64,000 nucleotides of DNA from Gari tellinella. Its lineage: Eukaryota > Mollusca > Bivalvia > Cardiida > Psammobiidae. Both the position numbers and the translations under genes were made by a program. Below the pieces are notes generated by a model. That model searched no databases and had not been told where the DNA came from. It saw only the letters and a list, made by a program, of their open reading frames with translations. Positions 43,302 through 55,700 of the stretch are shown piece by piece. The stretch covers positions 28,722,119-28,786,118 of the forward strand of contig OV277872.1 in the NCBI GenBank assembly GCA_922989275.2, in the 5' to 3' direction. How positions within the stretch are numbered: the stretch's first letter is position 1; every line of letters starts with the position of its first letter.

Positions 43302-44403
43302 CTAATCTGTAGCTCCACTGCTGGGTTTATATAGTCTGTTGTTTACATACAACTTGTCACGGACCAACACTGCTTTTTCCCCATCTTCTCTGGCTTTAAT
43401 CATGGCAGGGATCAATGATCGTCTTCGCTCTTGTACCTCAATCGGATATTGGTCACTACCGTTGTAGGGTGACGATCTTAGATTTGCAGATTTCAATGAA
43501 TTTTTTACACACATTTTAGAGCTTGTATCTTGAAATTTAACAACAATTGCCTATTTTACCACTCGCGATTGCACCGATACGATGAGCTCTGTCGATTTTA
43601 ATCGTAGAACGTGGATCAGATATCTTAAGGACGTTCTCGCAAAACTCGTACACTTTCAGTTCGCAGTTCTCGATGTTCAGCTGGGTTTCACTTCCGGTTC
43701 CTGTTGACTGGTTGGTCTCCATGGACGGACTGACACTGTTCAAACCTTCACGGATGCCGAAAAACAATAGGTTGTCCCTCATAGACCTGCATTTGAGATA
43801 GATTATATCGTCTGCCATTGTTTCTTTATCCGATTGTAATTTACGATTGTCTTTAGACAATGCATTAACTTCAGATTGGAGAGATTTTATGTTGGTTTTG
43901 TTTGTTTCTGTAGCTGATGACATGCTTTCGAATTTGTTGCAAATGAATTTTTGGCTACCTTCGATTTCCATTATTTTGCTGTCAAGCGTGCTTAACCTTT
44001 TGTTTATGTCCGATACCTGGCTCGATATCATGTCCAACTGGCCAAGCTTTTTCTCCATGCTTTCTATACGATTTAATATGGTGAGCAACAATTCATCACT
44101 GTTTTTGTTTTGAGGACTAGTTTGGCCGGTTTGACTGGGTTGGCCATTTTGAAACATAGGCGATCCTGGATTCATGTAAGAACCTACAAATTGAGCCTGG
44201 GGTTGAGATGGCATATTATATGTCGGTGGCAATATGTAGGCTGGTGTCCCTGGACTCTGGTTATACTGTAAATGACATTGTGTCTGTGGACTTTGAGTGT
44301 TTCCACTTGGCATCCCAACCTGCGCCATCTTTGTTTTGGGCTCACCGTCCCCGTAGGTGGGGCTTGAATCAGATTTACCCCGTTTTTTGCCCTTTTTCGG
44401 CAT
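43302..44403 (-). pseudogene. LINE ORF1, frameshifted
   Basis: Starts MPKKGKKRGKSDSSPTYGDG. A Pro/Gln-rich N-terminus is followed by a coiled coil (about residues 105-205, heptads such as KRLSTLDSKIMEI) and the RNA-binding-type region with KIDRAHRIG. The frame shifts near 43545; the shifted frame continues AIVVKFQDTSSKMCVKN to GATD and TAG at 43302-43304. ORF1 proteins of this type bind element RNA. Confidence 0.8.
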
Positions 44404-44626
44404 AGAGTCACATAAATTGAGTTACCTCATAGTCAATATGATCAATCCTCATCAATTAAATCCAACTTTATCCAATTTTATCACTTTATAACTAGATTTT
44501 TATTTATTTATTTAACCACTATGAAATTTTGTTACCGCTTCTTTTCACGCATGCGCAAACGCATTTTAAAATGAGTCAAATAATTAAAAGATCAATGGCA
44601 TGATTAAAAACAGAGTGGTGTTTTGT

Positions 44627-44811
44627 TTGTTTGTTTCAGTGTAGAGCCGGAGAATAGTTCACAAGTCGTAAAACGAATGTTTAAAACAATACTCTCCATG
44701 TTGTTTGGTTGAATTTGTTTGTTTGTTTCAGTGTAGAGCTGGAGAGCAGTTCACAAGTCGTAAAACGAATGTTTAAAACAATACTCTCCGTGTTGTTTGG
44801 TTGAGTATTGT
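44627..44811. repeat. 92 bp tandem duplication upstream of LINE ORF1
   Basis: GTGTAGAGCYGGAGARYAGT and CACAAGTCGTAAAACGAATG occur twice, 92 bp apart, nearly identical. It may be duplicated 5' UTR monomers of the LINE. Confidence 0.7.
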
Positions 44812-45026
44812 ATAATCCATGGCGGTGGTACACCCTTAGTTCACAAACATAAAGCTGTCCAAGAATTACACCATAGACCCCTAGCCAAATGGTTTCAAAG
44901 CGATTGGGCAATCCCTACCAGCAAGATCTACATGACGATGAAAACAATTTTCAAGCTTCAAATATTATTGTATTTACCGTAGGGCATTTATTTATTCCAT
45001 GGTAAAATTTCTCGTGAGTGTTTTTA

Positions 45027-45541
45027 CCCCTTCATCGCAATAATGGTATCTGCTTCAATATTGTTGAATTAACCCATTACGCCATAGACATGCCTTTTAA
45101 CAACTTTAATGTATTCCTCCGCTCAAGACAATAGTTCCATCTGAAACAGGTATGAACAGTTATCATAAGACATTTTCCTTTATTCTAGAGCAGACTGAAC
45201 GTAAAGAAGAGAGTGCCTTTAGGCACATTTTGCCTTACTTTCAACCTGCTTTCAGTGGCAAACTATCTTCAAAACTATAAACAGGCTATGGGGTATCACA
45301 TTTAAACATATTCATTTGCATATATGCAAGTTATAACAACCATGTATGAAACGCTTCTCCTCAATATTGCTGTCTGCAATATCGTTACAAGGTCAGATTT
45401 GAGGCATTATGATGGACACAATTTTGGAACGAGTGTCAAACAGTTTGGACTCGGATCAGATGCCACGTCACGCGGTGTCTGATCACGGGAAAATAACACT
45501 GTTTACAAACGAGCTTTGTGGCGTCATTGACAGTGAAAGGG
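45027..45541 (+). repeat. Family C MITE with nested family D
   Basis: Left end CCCCTTCATCGCAATAATGG stops at TTGAATTAA. It resumes near 45350 with CAATATTGCTGTCTGCAATA, Hp1 (45437-45485, decayed) and CAGTGAAAGGG before TTAA. Confidence 0.65.
45073..45297 (+). repeat. Family D MITE nested in C
   Basis: TTAA then CCCATTACGCCATAGACAT; Hp2 at about 45188-45252; right end GGCTATGGGGTA. Confidence 0.7.
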
Positions 45542-45559
45542 TTAAAACGCTATCAATCT

Positions 45560-45802
45560 GGGGCCCGTTTCATAAACATTCGTACGACAAAAATTGTCGT
45601 AAGTAAAAACTTTAAAATACATTTAATTTCTGATTTCTCTACTAATCCTGTCTTGTGACATCGTTTTGGAATCGTCTTTTTCAAGACGATTCTAAAACGA
45701 TATCACAGGACTGGATTAGATGGAGAAATAAATAATAATTGAGACTTTTATAATTTGAGTTGCGACAACATTTGTCGTACGAAGATTTATGAAACGGGCC
45801 CC
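45560..45802. mobile_element. 243 bp MITE with GGGGCCCGTTTCATAAA ends
   Basis: Ends GGGGCCCGTTTCATAAACAT and, inverted, GGGGCCCGTTTCATAAATCT. A further palindrome GGAATCGTCTTTTTCAAGAC lies at the centre. No clear target duplication. Confidence 0.75.
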
Positions 45803-45847
45803 TGAATGTTAAGAAGTACCCCTCTAACGATCTCTGATCAATGTCTA

Positions 45848-46084
45848 CAGTGTTATTCTTTCCCAATAAACGCGTTTACGCTAAAACTATTATTTGCAGT
45901 GCAAACAGTTTGGAGCCAGATCAGACGCCGGGTAACCCGGTGTCTGATCAGGCTCCAAACTGTTTGCCACCAAGATAAACATGAATTATCAGAATTGTCC
46001 AAAAGTTGTACTTTTCAACGTTTTAGTGTTTTGCGTTTGCGTACGTTTGCGTTTAAACGGGAAAGAATAACAGATTCTCCACTG
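45848..46084 (+). repeat. Family A MITE
   Basis: TA flanks; the left TIR is shortened (CAGTGTTATTCTTTCCC); right end AACAGATTCTCCACTG; Hp1 at 45900-45967. Confidence 0.8.
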
Positions 46085-46310
46085 TATCAATATCGATATT
46101 CTAAATCTAACTTTGAAGGCAGGCAACAATATTAAAGCAGACGACACTATGGCAAAAGAATGGGTGAAAACCTCGTGATTAATTTGGGGCAGAAAGCGTT
46201 AAACAATAGTTATGCCTACAATCTTTTAAATGCATTGGCATATAGTTTTCACTCAAGCAGATAACACGCCGATTTATCTCTTCAATCGCCAAATTAATCG
46301 TGTGTTTTTA

Positions 46311-46505
46311 ACCCTTTTACCGCGATGTTGTCGTCTGCTTCAACATATTTGGTTTCAAAGTTAGATTTGAGGCAGTGTGACTTAAGAAATTTCGAAAGGA
46401 GTATGTTAAACAATTTTGATCATGATCAAACGCCGCGTTTCGCGGCATTTGATCTAAAACCAAACTGTCTGCAAGGTCGCCTTCAGTCGCCTATGGACAT
46501 AGTTT
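46311..46505 (+). repeat. Family C MITE, decayed
   Basis: TTAA then CCCTTTTACCGCGATGTTGT; Hp1 variant around AACGCCGCGTTTCGCGGCATTT; right end lost. Confidence 0.6.
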
Positions 46506-46509
46506 GTTT

Positions 46510-46750
46510 TGAATATTGTATTTGACGTGAAACGCAAACCATGCGAAGTAAACATACATTAATTGTAAAGCAGATTGCAGTTTTAAACCAATATCTCTTT
46601 TTGCATTTTAAAGGTAGATCAATAGGTATTGAATTTCATTGTTTCTATTTGGTTCACTCTTTGTAAGTGAAAAGAAATATGGCGGTGGCCATTTAGAACA
46701 ATTAAATAAGATTGTAGCCGTTTAAATATTACATTCTACAACTTGAAGGA
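46510..46750. other. Putative promoter and 5' UTR region of the cadherin-like gene
   Basis: No repeat seen. It contains ATGGCGGTGGCCATT at about 46679 but no clear TATA box. Confidence 0.3.
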
Positions 46751-49700
46751 ATGAAGTTAAACTCACCGTTGTTATCTCTGATTCTTGCCTCCTGTCTGCT
46801 TTCTGCTATTCTCGGTAGGTGGATTAGTTTATATTTGTTTTATGAGAATGGTATTTAGTGTATTTCAAACACCAGGTGCATGTTTCTGTGAAGCTATCAC
46901 GTAAGGAAGTTATAAGTCTTTAATAAGTTTCTTTGTTTTGTTTTGACAGCGTAGACGGAAAACATAATTATACATATGCATGACAATTACTAAAATTGAA
47001 CACATCGAACAACACCTAGAAGTTCGCACTTGCAATAGAAAGAAATCACTGGACATAAATGACTTTAAGCCAAACTCTAGTAGATAAGCTGTTTTAACTT
47101 AATCTGGTTTAGCTGTATTTCTTTTTTATCTACTTCATAAGTTGTACTTGCCATTTTGCTGAGTTGTGGACGCGCAACGCTAACATCCTGCGGATGAATA
47201 TCACTTGACTAATAATAAAGGTCATATATTTTTCACAAAGCAAGCTAAACAGCATGTGTACAGATGGTCAAGTGGTTAACGTGTAGGACTGTGAGACATA
47301 ATAAGGTCAGAGGTCCGAATCCCGTCGAATTCAAAACGTTATCAAGTTTATTTGTTGTTTTATGATCATGCATTGGTCTACTGTTAGAAATATCGAGTCG
47401 CTGTCGTCTCGTTGTCGCCTGTGTCGTTTTCGTTAATTTTAGGTGAATATATTTGGTAAGTCAAAATTTCTCAGGTAACCGTTTGATTTTGGAGCACTTT
47501 TTCAGTATTCTGAACATTTTACATCAGGTAATACACCATTTGTTTCAAAGGTACGGTGTACCTTTAACGTGAATTTATAACTGGTGCATTCATCCTCAAA
47601 GAATCTTCTTTCTCATATTGTCGCGGGATGATCTTTATTTATGGTATGATTATTTCTATGTGATTGAGATAATGTACTTTGTACAGATCTGAATAAAATT
47701 ATGTTCTGTTCAGTTCTTTAACTAAATAATGACTTAACGATGACGGACGGCCATAGTAAGATCGCAATTGCTCAGCTTAGCACTTCGTGCCATCTGAGCT
47801 AAAATCCGTCTAAATCTCAGCGCAAGCAGAACTGTTGTTTTGTATTGGCACAACAAAATGACTGTGTCGGTCGGTCGGACTGTTGTCTTTCTGTCTGAGC
47901 TATGTTGATTTCCAACATATTTTGTTTTATGTCTTATAGCTGTCGCCCCGGTATGCTCTCCCACGACAATATCGGTGACGTTGGGAATAAACACAACAGC
48001 CAATGCCACCCTCGCCTCCCTCTCCTGTACCGACGCAACAGTGGGACACACGATTACTTATGAAGTTAGCAACACTACTGGTAAGTCTTGGTAATTGGTT
48101 TGGTTGTACTAGAAAGTAAACGGCAATGGTCCTGTTTGACTACAGTGGTAAGTCTACGTAATTGACAGTTCTGATTTAACAATTCATGTTGGAAGTGGCA
48201 AATAGTTCGGAACTTGATCAGACGCGTCCAAACGGTTTGTATTGGAAATAAATTCAAATAATATAATGAGCGTAAACATGTTGCTTTGGAAAGAATAACG
48301 TCTTCTTTACTGTAGTTATACATTCTGACAGAAAAATGATTCAACAATACGAATTGTTGCAGGTAACATTTTCACGTCTGACGGAGGATAAATTGTTCCA
48401 TGTGTTTTTCAGATGGCTACACCTATTTCTCTATGAACGACAGTGATGTGTTGCTGGCCAATAGACTTGATGTTGAATATGGTACCGTCACTTGGAGTAT
48501 CCTCGTACTGGCCATAGATAGTGATGCCAGTCCGAGTACAGGTACTGGGCTGCCATTTCTCCAGATATTTCCTAAATCTCCGGATTTTTTCCAGTTCATG
48601 GTAGCTTAAAGCAGACTGAAAGTAAAGCAAAATGCGCCCTAAGGCGCATTCTGCTTCACTTACAGCCTGCTTTAAGTGGTCGTATGTCAACAAAACAAGA
48701 AAAAGGCTACGGGGTAAAGGTACGATTCGTTAAATCGCACTTGAAAAATGCAAATTTTGAAATCTTAGGATTTTTCATGTCAATTTATGGCAGCCCTGCA
48801 GGTATACATGCTACTGTGGTTTGATGAGTTGGGTTGCACTGCGACACAAAATAGGTCACATAGGACCGATGAACAGCGAGGGATGATGAGATGAGATTAT
48901 GATTTCAGGAAGATGATTTCGGCTAATATCATAATAGCATATTATTATTTGAATAAAACTCATTCGGCGCATGTGTTAAAAACAACCGACCTACCTTCTT
49001 TTTAATTAATTGCATGGTGCAGATATCGGTCTAGAAATAGGCAAAATGGCATTTTGTCTAAATTCATTCTCTGTGTTGTGCTCTTGGTGTAATACATGGG
49101 TGTCAGAGAATAGATACAAGGCATTTTTATTATCATGGAAGGGGTTTATGTAGACATTATGTGGACTGAAGTGACATGTCCCTGTTTTAGCCGGTGCCTC
49201 TCTCAAAAGGTAGCAGAACACCAGTCATGTCATTGAAGTCATGATATATTTCTTACATAACACATGCCCAATTGCTTTTCAGTGTTTGGGTTGAATGTAG
49301 CCATTTTCTTGGAAGGACTTTCTGCTTATTGTGAAACGGTAAAAATAATTGGCGCAATATTGTACAACCAGTCAAAAGTGCATTGTCTGCGCATGCCTGT
49401 AACTGGGTTGCATACATTTTACGTAGCAACCAATTTCTACGAAAATCAAGATTGTGGTTAGGAGTAAAACCCGTACCGGAACTTATCACATCGATAAGGA
49501 ATAAAACTCATACCTTCACTACATTTACAATAAGATGTTAAATGCTTGTGTGTCGGCAGTAAAAGTCGCTTACAACTACTAAACAAACGCTAATTGGTTG
49601 TATGAATGACAGTAGGCAGCTTCAAGCAACGTGAAAGTAAAATTGAAACCTTTTATTGGAGTTCTCTGTTTACTTTCACCTTGGCTTATAAGCAGCATTG

Positions 49701-52700
49701 TGTTAAACAACGAACTGTCTAAAAACAACAGTTATACTGGTGTCTGCTATTCTCGAGGGGTTAAGCCTTAGAATATATATAAAGCACATACATTGTTATT
49801 AAGAACTCTTCATTGTAGCTTGAAAGTCAGTAGTAACGCTGAATAAAGTATAACAAGCTATTCTCGAGGGGTTAAGCCTTAGAATATATATAAAGCACAT
49901 ACATTGTTATTAAGAACTCTTCATTGTAGCTTAAAAGTCAGTAGTAACGCTGAATAAAGTATAACATTTTGAACGCACAACTCCTGTGTGAAAAGAGCGC
50001 TATATAAATCGGGTATAATAATAATAATAATAATAAAATAAATAAAAATAATGATAATAAAATCTAATCTAGGTCATTTCTACGTTTGAATACACCACCC
50101 TGCATAATCTAAATCCGTCAAATGTTTCCCCATATATTCGGGCCTTCTGATTGGTTATCAAGGTTTTTTGCTATGGAGGGGGTAAACTCTGTCAGTTCAG
50201 ATAAGTATTTTTAGAGTCACTTTAAATCTATCATATGGAAACTTTCCGCATCTGTGGCATCATTTTTGTTTGTTTATTGAGATTTGAACTATACACAAGT
50301 ATTAAATAAATGACAATGTGCAGCAGGTTTTAGATGCGAAATTTCGAAAATAGAGAATTCAAATCCAATTAATGATTTATGGGTCCATGCAACATTTTCC
50401 AACAGAAATTTATCGGAGAAAAAAGGTTGATATATTTCTGGATGTCGGGAATGCCCATTTCATCTGATTTTGTTAGGCACGAGATTATGAGAAACCCTGA
50501 GAATACAAGAATTGACGTTAACGCAATGTACTGGTCGCTATATATAGAGAGGTTCATTTTACATAAAATATCTTCTCAAGCATACCTTTCACCTATATTA
50601 CTCTTTTCCCAACCCCTACATAGTTTTGTTTCCTACCATATATATACATGTCACTTCATTAAAACTGCTCGGCTTCCCTGGCTTCCTTTTTTTTAAAGAA
50701 GCCAACTTGTTTGTCAGTTGTGCTTGAATGTATCTTTGGGAAAAATATGGAGTTGCTCCTGGCTAGGCTGTAAAGGTTGACAAATATTTACTTTTAAGAT
50801 GACACCTTTCATATAAATTATGCAGGAGAGCGTAAGTACCCTTTAACCCGTTACCCCATAGCCTGTTTCAAGTATTAAATATTGATAACCACTTAAAGCA
50901 GGTTGAAAGTAAAGCAGAATGTGCCTTAAGGCACATTCTAATTTACTTTCAGCCTGCTTTAAGCTATTACCTGCTAGAATAAAGAAAGTATTAAATATGA
51001 CACATATTCATTACGGTATAATTTGGAACTATTTTCTTCAGCGGATGAATAAAATATATGTGCTAAAAGTCGCTTCCATAAGGGAAAGTGTTAACGCAAA
51101 CGCATAGAAATTAGATGTGTAAAATGTCAGTTTTTATGAAATTTCTAACATTCATTTTAATCTCAGAGGCAAACAGTTTGGAGTCTGATCTGGCTCCAAA
51201 TGGTGTGCTATGGAAATTGGGCAAAACTAGCGCCCTCTCCATATTGTGTTTTGATAGGTACAGTAACAGTCAGCTTCACAACGTATGCGTCCACGACAAC
51301 AACAACAACTACACCAGCGCCCCCTGGCTACTCGTGGTTTAACAAGGAAGAAAACGTATACCTGCTAGCAGCCACGGCAGGTGTCGCTGCAATAACAATA
51401 GGTAAAGTGTTGGTGTTGTGGTACGGAGGAACAAACATTGATTATCATTTTTCGTCGATTTCAAAAGAGTTTCAAAATATTTTTAACAAATCAGAAAAGG
51501 ATTAGAAATCTAAGTCAATGCTCACATGATTGAAACTACATATTCTCATTTGAAAATGGACCTAATGTCCCAGGCTTGTGCTCTCATTTATCAAAGATGT
51601 AAGTTGGATTATAAACCTTGTAAAACAATGAGATGCAGACTAAATCATTGCTGTTGCTTTGTTTTTATTTCTAAATTTAGCGTGGATCATCAATTCGAAA
51701 TTCTGTTTACAAATGAAACAAAATCAAACCATTGATATAGACATGTTTACAGAATAAAATCTGTACCCAAAACAGCTTAACCTGTGACGGATATCTTTTT
51801 TAAAAATAAAGCTTATTTCTGTTTAACTTATTAAGTCTAGTGTCTATTAACTTAGGAGACGTTGGGCAATAGTATTGACCCTAATTTAGCGTAGTTGGAA
51901 GTTTTAATCCATGTAGCGTTGTGTAACCCAGGTTCATGGATCTGTTTAAACTTTTATAACAAGGCAACCGTTTCCGACCAACTTTGATTTCCTAAACTGT
52001 TCCCAGGCACGGTCTCTATATACCAGCATTTCTAACTTCATCCTACATCTCTCGAAGCCCTGCTCTAAAAGTATCCTTTCATCTTGCCAGTTCTAGCCGT
52101 TACATTCCGTACAATTCGCCTTTCTTAACCTTTCTCGACCTATCTGGCCGCCTTTGCAGAGTGTCCACATTTTTATATACAGTCTGTACGAGCTCGAATG
52201 AATAATCATGTGACTTAACATCAGAGCTACGTAAGCACATTCCTGCCACGTCCTAGCAACGTAACTAGCATTAGTATTACGGTCTCTGTCTCCTAATATG
52301 GTTATCTACCCCGGCTCATAATTCTAGAAGGCGTGACGTTGATTGAGTAATAGTTTAATATAGTGACATAATGCAAAAAATAAACACTGAAAAGATAAAA
52401 TGTTCTTCAGCATTTTCTGATCGCTGCTATATAGTAGCTATGCTACACTAAAATACTAATAAATTGCTTTAAACAGTCGCCTATCTTAAACATATAAAAA
52501 TTAACACAATATAGTGGTCGTAATAGAGAGGTGTTCGAAAGAGAGATGTGGTCGTAATACAGAGGTTTTTCTGTACTTATTATGTCTATCCTATGTAGCC
52601 ACGTGCATCTTGCTGTGTTGGAGGTTCCACCGTGTTGGCACGTGTTTGCCGAAGTCTTGTCCAGAGTACAGAGACTGCAGAGCTAGTGCTAGCCGGAATG

Positions 52701-55700
52701 TAACATGTTGCCCAATGTAAGTTACCATAGGCATTCGGCCCGTTGGCTATGACACTACCCCTAGCTGCTATAACCCCCTCCACCACCACCAAACGTGGAT
52801 AAAATACCCCAAAATCTATCCATACATTCAATAATCATCATAAAAGAACATTTCCTGAAGTTTCATGAAATTTAAAAAAAAAAATTTTTTTTTGCTAATT
52901 TAATAGTAAATGCATGATACGAATTTTTTTTTTTTGAAACTTCTTGAAACTTCTTGAAACATTTGTTAAGGATGTTTGTTGAACATATGGATGTATTTTG
53001 ACTCATTTTGAAAGATTAATGGGGGGTAGCAGCGAGGGGGGGGGGGAGGGGGGTGTAGGGGGGGTCATAACTTACGCGCCGAAAACCCGTGTAAGTTACA
53101 GGGCTGCCATTTCTCCGGATTTTTCCTAAATCTTCGGATTTTTTTCTAGTACATGGTAACTTAAAGAGGCTCGCAACCGGATTTTAAGATTTTAAGATTT
53201 AGTTTTGGATAATACATTCTGTTAAAAAATGCATTTCAAAAAAAAAGAAGAGAAGAAGCTCTGGTGGGATTCAAACCTGTGACCCTCCATGCGGAGACAA
53301 ACATGAAAACAAAGGCAAACACCTTAACCACGCGGCTACTGGGGCTCTCTATCTATATGGTAGCGAATTAACGTACTTCACTGGTAGCGATTGATTTATA
53401 CATATTCGGCTCGGGTTTATGTCTGAGCCCGTGTAGAGAAGCAACAACAACAACTATACCGTCAGCTGACGCTAAAGAAAAACGATGGAAAATATCTAAA
53501 AAAACCTAAGATTCGGTGACGATTCTTGAGACTTTTTTTTGGACTGATCATATTTTTTAATGTCAGAAGCCAATTAATGCCACAAATTTGCTTTTATTTG
53601 AGTATTTTATTTTATTTTGACAAGTGCACCATCCGGTTGCGAGTCCCTTTAAAGCAGACTGAAAGTAATGCAGAATGCGCCTTAAGGCGCATTCTGCTTT
53701 ACTTTAAGCCTGCTTTAAGCAACCACGAGTCAACAAAACTAGAAACAGGCTATGGGGTAAAGGTACATTTAAAATGCCATGCACTAGGTGATACAAGCAT
53801 CATGGACAAGGTTCATGAAGCATCTTGTTTGGTCCTATAAAAATTCCTTTGTTTGTTGTTGACTTTTTAAAAATAGTTTTTGTCTTTATTTTTCAATATC
53901 ATTTATTAATACAGCGCTCCCTCTCTGCAACGACCCTCCCAACAACGATTCCCTCCTTACAACCAAACAATATATTTATTTCTAACCATTTCACTGCTGC
54001 AGTAAAGTCTGCTTATAATTGTTCTTCTAATAGTTACATAATTAACATTTTGACAGAATAAGGTTAATGACGAGTGACAAACAGCTTGAATCCAGATCAG
54101 ACGCCGCGTTGCGTGGCGTCTGATCTGGATTCAAGCTGTTTGCAAATGTTGATCAGTTTCCCTCCCTATAACGACTCCCTCCGAACAACGCACGAAATGT
54201 GTTTCTCCCATTGGGTGTCGTTGTAGAGAGGGAACGATGTACTTCATATTATACACAAAATACAACCTAAATTCAGGCTTTGATAAATTTTTAGTTTCTT
54301 GTAAATAGACCGATAGGTTAAAAAGGCAAAACTAGCAGATATTTAATACAATTCACAATCTGAAATGCAAACAGCTTGGAGCCGAATCAGACGCAGGGTT
54401 ACCCGGCGTCTGATCTGTCTCAAAATTGTTTGCAATGGAAATAATTGCTAAAGCATAAACGCATTTACAGTGGAGAATCTGTTATTCTTTCCCAATAAAC
54501 GCGTTTACGCTAAAACTATTATTTTCACTGCAAACAGTTTGGAGCCAGATCAGACGCCGGGTAACCCGGCGTCTGATCAGGATCCAAACTGTTTGCCACC
54601 AAGATAAACATGAACTATCAGAATTGTCAAAAAGTTGTACTTTTCTACGTTTTAGTGTTTTGCGTTTGCGTACGTTTGCGTTTAAACGGGAAAGAATAAC
54701 AGATTCTCCACTGTATCTGGACAGAATAACGTTTTCTCCACTGTAAATACATTTCAGACCATGTGACTTCCGCAAAAAATCAGATATAGATGACGAAACA
54801 GTGACATCGTTATCTGCGCACGAGCAGTCCGATATGTCCGGGCCTTTCGGCGCGGATCCTTTTCTTCAGTAAGTATATGAATATGTACTATACAGAACAT
54901 GTAACAAAATGCAGACCGTATGAGCGTAATGCTGCTGCTGCTGATGTTTATGATTTTTTATTATCATTAATTATCATCATCATTAGTTAAATCATTAATT
55001 ACATGTACTATTTCTATCATTATTATCATTATTCTTATTATTCTATCAGTATATTATGATATTATTTGTAACAGTATAAGTATAATGTTTTATACGTTAT
55101 GTACACACGTAAGATAAGGTAAACATAATTTTGTCGAGGAAAATGTCGATGATGCTTTTGGTCCTCATCAGACGCCGCGTAACGCAGCGTCTGATCAGGA
55201 CCCAAACTGTTTGACAATCTTATCGATATTTATTAAGTCATACTACATAAACTCTAACTTTGAAACGTGTCTTGCAGAAAACAATAAGGAAGCAGCCGAC
55301 AATAAAGCGGTGAAGGGGTAAAACTCTCCCGAATAATTTGATCATGAAAGAGTTTAATAGAGGTACAGTAGAACCTCTCTATTACGACCACTAAAAGAAG
55401 GCTAATTGTCTGTATTAAAAGACAGGTGGCAGCTAACAGTAATGTGAGAGTGAAACAGAAAGCTCCTGTAGGAGCTTTCTGTTTCACTCTCACATTACTT
55501 AAGCAGTCACCTGACTTAAGCGACTAATATTTGACACAATTTAGTGGTCGTAATAGAGAGGTTCTACTGTAATGTTTTTGTCTGTGTTGTAGAACTACTA
55601 GCATGGCGGAGAAGAAAAGCTCTCGTGGCTTGAAATCAAAAACACCAAAGGAGTATCCTCCTCTGCCGAAACCCAAAATGATCAAAGAGGAGGATGAAGA

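Larger units (their letters stand above)
38918..44403 (-). mobile_element. CR1/L2-type LINE, disrupted
   Basis: ORF1 (44403 to 43302) and ORF2 (43301 to 38918) in order, with endonuclease, reverse transcriptase and a C-terminal zinc-knuckle region. Two frameshifts and an insertion make it inactive. A 92 bp duplication lies upstream at 44627-44811. Confidence 0.9.
53098..53776 (+). mobile_element. Family F MITE, split by another element
   Basis: Left end CAGGGCTGCCATTTCTCCGG, interrupted at 53167-53648, then Hp2 (53652-53720) and the GGCTATGGGGTAAAGGTAC segment. The right terminus is lost. Confidence 0.75.
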
